From Oscillospiraceae bacterium (lineage in GTDB: Bacteria; Bacillota; Clostridia; Oscillospirales; CAG-272), in assembly GCA_015063645.1 (NCBI GenBank), contig SVTS01000013.1, positions 1 through 46,609 on the forward strand: a stretch of 46,609 nucleotides of DNA. Direction: 5' to 3'. The translations under genes were made by a program, and so were the position numbers. The notes below the pieces were generated by a model. The model was given only the letters and a program-made list of their open reading frames with translations, had not been told where the DNA came from and made no database searches. This document shows positions 41,671 to 46,609 of the stretch, in pieces. Within the stretch, counting starts at the first letter, position 1; each line of letters begins with the position of its first letter.

Positions 41671-43548
41671 ATGATTTCCAACACATCCGTTGCTGTCTTT
41701 CTGATAGCGCTGTTTATTCTGCTTGTCTTCTTTCTGTGGAGTATGACGGTGCAGAAGAAACGCCGCTGGCTGCACAAACTCTATCTGATGCTGGCAACCG
41801 CCTACGCAAGCTGGATTCTGCAGCTGATCGTTATGCGGTTCATTCCGGAGGACAACCGTCTGGCGTTCTACGTACTCGACTGCCTGATGCAGCCGGGCGG
41901 CGCGCTGTGCGCTCCTCTGTATCTGTGCATCGCCGTCACCTTCGTAACCGGACGGGAGACTCCGCCGCGCTGGTTCCGGCTCCTCTTTGTGGTGCCGGTT
42001 CTGACGATTCTCATCGCCTGGACGAATCCGCTGCACCATCTGTATTATCAGAACTTTTCCGTGGTCCGCAGTGAGATCGTCTTCGGTCCGTACATCATCG
42101 TCAGCGGTCTGTTCAGTTATATTTTCCTGCTCGGCGCCATCGTTTACATGGTCGTGTTCGGACTGCGGAACAAAAGCGCCCTGTACTGGAAGCAGTTCGC
42201 CATGCTGGCGATCAGCGGACTCTGCCCCCTTGCGGTGAGCATGTTCGCCACCTTCAGCGGCAGCGAAGTGCCCATCACCGCCACGCCCATGAGCTTCATG
42301 GTGACGCTGGTGCTGAACGGCATCGCCATCTTTCAGCTGAACATGCTGGATATCGTGCCCATCGCCACCCAGCACGTTCTGGATGCTTTCTCGGACGGCT
42401 ACATCGTCCTCAGCGAGGACGGCATCGTCATCAAATACAACAGGATTTTCGAGGAGCTGTTCGCAAGGCGGTACGGCATCACCGAAAACAAAAAGCTCAT
42501 CGACTGCATTCGTCAGGAAGACGGCATGCAGAAGAGCCCCGTATACAGCATGCTGTCGGCGCTGGAATCCGGCAGCAGGGAAAACACGCATATCTCCTAC
42601 GAGCAGACGCTGACTGTGCAAAGCGGCGACGCGGTAAGCAAAAAATACTTCGTTGTGGATCTGACGCCGCTGGTGCTGAACGGCAGAATCTCCGGCTTCG
42701 TCATCGTATTCAAGGATGTCACGCAGCTGCGGGACAGCCTGAAGCGCCTGCAGGACAGTCAGGAACGCATGCTGGAACAGGAGCGTTTCGCATTCCTCGG
42801 TCAGATGATCGGCGGTCTCGCCCACAACCTGAAGACACCGATCATGAGCATCTCCGGCTGCATTTCCGCCGCGGAGGCACTGGTGGACGAATGCACGGAA
42901 AGCCTGGACGATCCGGAGGTCACAAAAGAGGATTATCTGGAAATCTACGGGGAAATGCGGGACTGGTTCGCCAAGGTCCGCGAATCCACCGCCTATATGT
43001 CGGATATCATCACGGCGATCAAGGGGCAGGCGACCAACATCGGCACCGATGACAACGTCACCTTCACCATTGAAGAAATGCTCAAGCGGAGCATGCTGCT
43101 GATGCGCCACGAGCTGCTCAACAGCGGCTGCCGCCTCAAGCTGGATTACAACCGGGACGAGGAGATCACCCTGCAGGGCGATATCAACAACCTCGTGCAG
43201 GTCATCGGCAATCTGCTCAGCAACGCCATCTACGCCCAGAAGGAAATGGGCGGCGGCGAAATCGAGATCCGGATCCGCCGGGATGAGGAAAAACTGGACA
43301 TCTGCGTCATGGACCGCGGCTCCGGCATCCCCGAAAACGTACAGCAGAAGCTGTTCAAATCCATGATAACGAGCAAGGGAACCATGGGAACGGGACTGGG
43401 ACTCTATATTTCCAACGCGGTGATCCGCAGTAAATTCAACGGTGAAATGCGCGCGGAAAACCGTGAGGGCGGCGGAAGCACATTTGTGATTTCGATTCCT
43501 GCCGAACTGGTGAATGTCCGCACTGCTAAGACCGCAAGGGAGGGATAA
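41671..43548 (+). CDS. Membrane sensor histidine kinase (7TM-PAS-HisKA-HATPase)
   Basis: This 625-aa kinase has seven hydrophobic segments (about residues 5-230), like the HisK N-terminal 7TM sensor, then a PAS domain (about 240-355; AFSDGYIVLSEDGIVIKYNRIFEELF), the dimerisation domain with phospho-acceptor H385 (GGLAHNLKTP) and an ATPase domain (N box NLLSNAIYAQ, DRGSGIP, GTGLGLYIS). It is three bases downstream of the NRPS, with GAGGTG as RBS, so it is coupled to it. Its likely partner is the REC-HD-GYP protein that follows six bases later, making the membrane signal control c-di-GMP breakdown. It may sense the exported product or an external cue. Confidence 0.92.
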   Translation: MISNTSVAVFLIALFILLVFFLWSMTVQKKRRWLHKLYLMLATAYASWILQLIVMRFIPEDNRLAFYVLDCLMQPGGALCAPLYLCIAVTFVTGRETPPRWFRLLFVVPVLTILIAWTNPLHHLYYQNFSVVRSEIVFGPYIIVSGLFSYIFLLGAIVYMVVFGLRNKSALYWKQFAMLAISGLCPLAVSMFATFSGSEVPITATPMSFMVTLVLNGIAIFQLNMLDIVPIATQHVLDAFSDGYIVLSEDGIVIKYNRIFEELFARRYGITENKKLIDCIRQEDGMQKSPVYSMLSALESGSRENTHISYEQTLTVQSGDAVSKKYFVVDLTPLVLNGRISGFVIVFKDVTQLRDSLKRLQDSQERMLEQERFAFLGQMIGGLAHNLKTPIMSISGCISAAEALVDECTESLDDPEVTKEDYLEIYGEMRDWFAKVRESTAYMSDIITAIKGQATNIGTDDNVTFTIEEMLKRSMLLMRHELLNSGCRLKLDYNRDEEITLQGDINNLVQVIGNLLSNAIYAQKEMGGGEIEIRIRRDEEKLDICVMDRGSGIPENVQQKLFKSMITSKGTMGTGLGLYISNAVIRSKFNGEMRAENREGGGSTFVISIPAELVNVRTAKTAREG

Positions 43549-43553
43549 CAGCC

Positions 43554-44612
43554 ATGAGACGAAACAAAACCGCCGTTCCCGCGCAGATCTCCATTCTGAC
43601 GGTTGACGACGATCCGATCATAACCTCAACCATAAAGGACTATTTTGAACGTCTCGGCTATGAGGTGGATATCGAAAACAACCCGGTGAATGCCATCGAA
43701 CGGGTACGCGGCGGCAAATACGATATTATGCTTCTGGACTTTCTCATGACGCCCATCTGCGGCGATCAGGTCGTCGAGGAGATCCGTAAGTTCAACAAGG
43801 ATCTGTTCATCGTTCTGCTGACCGGTCACAAGAGCATGGCTCCGCCGGTCAAAACCATCCGTCAGCTGGATATCCAGGGATATTACGAAAAAGATGACCG
43901 CTTTGACCAGCTGGAGTTGTGGGTGGAATCCTGCGTGAAATCCATCCGCCATCTGCGCACGATCAGAGAATATCAGAAGGATCTGATGCACGCCTACATG
44001 CAGACCATCGAAACCCTGCGCAGCGTGGTGGAAGCCCGTGACTCCGAGACCCGCGGTCACTCCGAGCGCGTATCCTGTCTGGCGGGAGCGCTTGCCGCAC
44101 AGCTTGCACTCTCCGAAAAAGAAATCGAGCAGATCACCACCGCCGGTCTCTTCCACGATATCGGCAAAATTGCCGTTCCCGACGCGGTTCTTCTGAAGCA
44201 GGGACCGCTGACAGAGGATGAATTCGCACAGATCCGCCTGCATCCCGGCAGCGGTGAAATGATCCTCAGCACGTTTACCCCCTTCCGCGAACTGCTCCCC
44301 ATCGTCCGCGGTCACCACGAACGCCTGGACGGAAGCGGCTACCCCGACAAGCTGAAAGCAGATGAAATCTGCATCGGCGCCAGGATCATCGCGGTGGCGG
44401 ATTCGTTTGATGCCATGGTATCCAACCGCGTCTACCGTCCCGGTCTCGGCGTGGACCGGGCGCTTCAGGAGCTGATCCGCAGCCGCGGCGTTCAGTTTGA
44501 CGGCGAGGTTGTGGATGCCTTTCTCCGCATGATGGAGGAGATGGGACGGGATATGTTCTGCCGGAAATTCTGTGCACATACCCTTGATGAGGGTGGAAAG
44601 GAGCCTGTATGA
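43554..44612 (+). CDS. Response regulator with HD-GYP c-di-GMP phosphodiesterase output
   Basis: This 352-aa protein joins a receiver domain (about residues 12-130; DDD 18-20, phospho-acceptor D62 in IMLLDFLMTP, T90, K113) to an HD-GYP domain (about 150-335; FHDIGK with H201-D202, and HHERLDGSGYP 254-264). HD-GYP enzymes hydrolyse c-di-GMP to GMP. With the adjacent histidine kinase it forms a two-component system that removes the messenger made by the GGDEF protein of the same operon. No DNA-binding domain is present. It overlaps the ligase gene by four bases (ATGA). Confidence 0.93.
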   Translation: MRRNKTAVPAQISILTVDDDPIITSTIKDYFERLGYEVDIENNPVNAIERVRGGKYDIMLLDFLMTPICGDQVVEEIRKFNKDLFIVLLTGHKSMAPPVKTIRQLDIQGYYEKDDRFDQLELWVESCVKSIRHLRTIREYQKDLMHAYMQTIETLRSVVEARDSETRGHSERVSCLAGALAAQLALSEKEIEQITTAGLFHDIGKIAVPDAVLLKQGPLTEDEFAQIRLHPGSGEMILSTFTPFRELLPIVRGHHERLDGSGYPDKLKADEICIGARIIAVADSFDAMVSNRVYRPGLGVDRALQELIRSRGVQFDGEVVDAFLRMMEEMGRDMFCRKFCAHTLDEGGKEPV

Positions 44613-46252
44613 GAAAATACCCGCTCAACCCGGTCGGATACTACCCCACTTTCCGGGAGATGATCGAGCAGCTTCCCGCAGGACGGGAGGATAAACCCGC
44701 AATCTCCTGGTTCACGCGCAAGGGCGAAGAGCACGGTGTCACGCTGGGTCAGCTGCGCGAGGATGTCCGGAATCTGCAGGCTCTGCTGACGGCACGGGGA
44801 CTTGCCGGCAGGCACATCGCCATTCTCGGCGAAAACAGCTACGAATGGCTTCTCGTCTTCTTTGCCTGCACCTACTGCGGCTCCGTAGCCGTCTGCGTGG
44901 ACATCGAGCAGTCGGATGACACCATCCGCCAGATGCTGGACATGACGGATATCAGCGGCATGTTCTACTCTCCCACAGTGGAGGAGATCTGCGTGCAGTA
45001 TCCCCTGCCGGAGGACAACGCCTTTCTGCTGAGCGGCAAAGGCGCATCTCCCTCCGTCGCCGATCTGATCGAAGAAGGTCGGAAAATCAGAGAAAAATCC
45101 CCCGATGCGGCGGATACCGCGCCCACCCCCGACTCGGTCGCGTCCATCGTCTTCACATCGGGCACCACCAGCTATGCAAAACCGGTAATGCTTTCCCACC
45201 GCGCCATTCTGACCAACGCCTCGGATGCGCTTGCCAACGTGGCGATCGGTGAGATCGCATTCACCGCGCTCCCGTTCTATCACACCTACGGCATGACATG
45301 CTCGGTGCTGTCCATGCTGATCGGCAAGGCGCACCTGTACATCAACGGAAATCTGAAAACCGTCATGCGCGACATTCAGCTGGCGCATCCCCATACGATG
45401 CTCACCGTTCCGCTGATGCTGGAGACGATCCACAGCAAAATGTGGTCCACCGCCCGAGAAAAGAACATGGAGGGAAAGCTGAAATTCCTCTTCGCGCTGC
45501 AGCGCATCCTCTTTGCGCTGGGCCTGAAACACTGCGGTGCTCCCATGACCCGTCTGCGTGAAAGCATCTTCGGCGGCATCCGCCTGATCATCTGCGGCGG
45601 CGCCCATATGAACCGGGAGATCATGCAGCAGTTCGGTTACATGGGCGTGCAGGTTCTGCAGGGATACGGCATCACGGAATGCGCGCCCCTCGTCAGCGTG
45701 AACCGCAACCGCGCCAACAAGCTTGACTCGGTAGGTCTGATCTCCGCCAACTCGGAGGTGAAAATCGAGGACGGCGAAATCCTCGTCCGGGGCAAAAACG
45801 TGATGAGCGGCTACTATAAGCTGCCGCAGCTGACGGAAGAAGCACTGCGGGACGGCTGGTTCGCCACGGGAGACATGGGATATCTGGACAAGGACGGATT
45901 TCTCTTCATCACCGGACGCAAAAAGAATCTGATCGTTTTCAAAAACGGCAAAAAGCTGTCTCCGGAAAAACTGGAAGAGCTGATCCGGGAGATCCCGCTG
46001 GTGCAGGATGTGGTGGTGTACGGCGCCGTAAGCGGTCTGTCCACCGATGACGTGCAGGTGGCAACCAGCATCTATCCGAACAGGGAAAAATGCGAGGGCA
46101 TGATGCAGTATGAGATTCTGGAAGTGATCCAGAACGAGATCAACCGCATCAACCGCAGTCTGCCGCTCTATCAGCAGATTCAGATGGTGAACATCCGCGA
46201 GACGGAGTTCTCCAAAACCGCACTGCAGAAAATCAAGCGGCATATGATATGA
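44609..46252 (+). CDS. Acyl-activating enzyme (AMP-binding, acyl-CoA/ACP ligase-like)
   Basis: This 547-aa adenylating enzyme carries the P-loop IVFTSGTTSYAKPVMLSH (about 175-195), GYGITECAPLVS (about 350), TGDMGYLDKDGFLFITGRKKN (about 420-440) and a C-terminal segment ending FSKTALQKIKRHM, which supplies the catalytic Lys. It resembles long-chain fatty acyl ligases rather than amino-acid adenylation domains. Directly before the ACP gene it probably activates a fatty acid and loads the ACP, giving the acyl starter for the NRPS C1 domain. CoA as acceptor is the alternative. Its ATG overlaps the previous stop. Confidence 0.92.
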   Translation: MRKYPLNPVGYYPTFREMIEQLPAGREDKPAISWFTRKGEEHGVTLGQLREDVRNLQALLTARGLAGRHIAILGENSYEWLLVFFACTYCGSVAVCVDIEQSDDTIRQMLDMTDISGMFYSPTVEEICVQYPLPEDNAFLLSGKGASPSVADLIEEGRKIREKSPDAADTAPTPDSVASIVFTSGTTSYAKPVMLSHRAILTNASDALANVAIGEIAFTALPFYHTYGMTCSVLSMLIGKAHLYINGNLKTVMRDIQLAHPHTMLTVPLMLETIHSKMWSTAREKNMEGKLKFLFALQRILFALGLKHCGAPMTRLRESIFGGIRLIICGGAHMNREIMQQFGYMGVQVLQGYGITECAPLVSVNRNRANKLDSVGLISANSEVKIEDGEILVRGKNVMSGYYKLPQLTEEALRDGWFATGDMGYLDKDGFLFITGRKKNLIVFKNGKKLSPEKLEELIREIPLVQDVVVYGAVSGLSTDDVQVATSIYPNREKCEGMMQYEILEVIQNEINRINRSLPLYQQIQMVNIRETEFSKTALQKIKRHMI

Positions 46253-46271
46253 GTTCAGGAGCATATAAATT

Positions 46272-46514
46272 ATGGAAGAAAAACTGTTTGAGGTCGTCGA
46301 GGACATCGTGTTTCGGGTGACCGGGAAAAAAGGGCTGGTCATGGAAACCGATTTTGTGAAGGATCTGGGACTGACCTCGCTGGATGTCATGAATATGATC
46401 TGTGCATTCGAGGACCGTTTTGACATGGAGATCCCGACCCGCGAGGTCTGGAAGCTGCATTACGTCAGGGACGTCATCGATTATATGATCAAAAAGGGAA
46501 TTACCGAAGTGTGA
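46272..46514 (+). CDS. Stand-alone acyl carrier protein
   Basis: This 80-aa acidic protein has four-helix ACP layout. The phosphopantetheine Ser is S36 in DLGLTSLDVMNM, where the more usual DSL is TSL. It would be modified by an Sfp-type PPTase, such as that at 25410, loaded by the acyl ligase just upstream, and dock with the NRPS C1 domain. AGGAGC precedes the ATG by nine bases. It is the last gene of the operon. Its place makes a dedicated pathway ACP more likely than the fatty-acid synthesis ACP. Confidence 0.9.
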   Translation: MEEKLFEVVEDIVFRVTGKKGLVMETDFVKDLGLTSLDVMNMICAFEDRFDMEIPTREVWKLHYVRDVIDYMIKKGITEV

Positions 46515-46520
46515 TTCCGC

Positions 46521-46562
46521 AAAGAGGATGCCGCATCTTTTCCGTGCGGCATCCTCTTTTTT
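46521..46562 (+). terminator. Intrinsic terminator of the NRPS operon
   Basis: AAAGAGGATGCCGCA and its complement form a perfect 15-bp stem with a 9-nt loop, ending in a six-T run. It defines the end of the 14-kb operon. The remaining 47 bases show nothing. Confidence 0.93.
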
Positions 46563-46609
46563 CCGGTATCGCATTCACGTTTTATCCGGATTAAGGCTCC
46601 CCGTTCGCT

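Overview
The window looks like a chromosomal contig from an anaerobic, probably gut- or rumen-dwelling member of the Clostridia (Oscillospiraceae/Ruminococcaceae-like). This is inferred from several things: moderately GC-rich coding sequence with AGGAGG-type ribosome binding sites, sigma-A promoters with 17-bp spacers, an anaerobic sulfatase-maturating radical SAM enzyme, ferredoxin-like Fe-S proteins, and Thr/Pro-rich secreted proteins. No rRNA, tRNA, CRISPR array or transposase gene was seen.

Region 1 (1-23.5 kb) is a loose set of glycan and secreted-protein operons. On the minus strand lie a DUF4838 protein plus GH2 glycosidase operon, and an anSME plus Cys-type sulfatase pair with an Fe-S aldo/keto reductase downstream. 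Next come a QueG-like Fe-S protein and a TSUP permease. An AraC regulator is divergent from a solute-binding lipoprotein, followed by two secreted LamG proteins, one fused to a metallophosphoesterase. Then come a short DUF4838 protein, a PHP-domain protein, a second AraC regulator divergent from a DUF4965/glutaminase-family protein, and a MATE pump.

Region 2 (23.5-26.8 kb) carries a second MATE pump and an Sfp-type phosphopantetheinyl transferase (PPTase). Directly repeated copies of a non-coding MITE-like element bracket them. The right copy has perfect 18-bp terminal inverted repeats and a 10-bp target-site duplication.

Region 3 (26.7-32 kb) is a compact pilus or pseudopilus-like operon: transglutaminase-like membrane protein, GspF/PilC, four small single-TM proteins and a PilT ATPase. 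No PilB/GspE or prepilin peptidase is in the window.

Region 4 (32-46.6 kb) is the most interesting part. It is one terminator-bounded operon: SARP/BTAD regulator with a degenerate GGDEF-like tail, PAS-GGDEF diguanylate cyclase, 2459-aa NRPS (C-A-T-C-A-T-reductase), 7TM-PAS histidine kinase, REC-HD-GYP phosphodiesterase, acyl-activating ligase and a stand-alone ACP. The inferred product is an N-acyl dipeptide aldehyde (or derived alcohol or pyrazinone). Its production appears wired to a complete local c-di-GMP circuit of maker, breaker and candidate receptor. The PPTase in region 2 is the obvious candidate to activate the carrier proteins.

A modular family of intergenic repeats (ATTAAC...TGCAGCTTTTT ends plus GTCGGGGGC/GCCCCCGAC hairpins) is scattered through the first 27 kb and absent from the pilus and NRPS operons.
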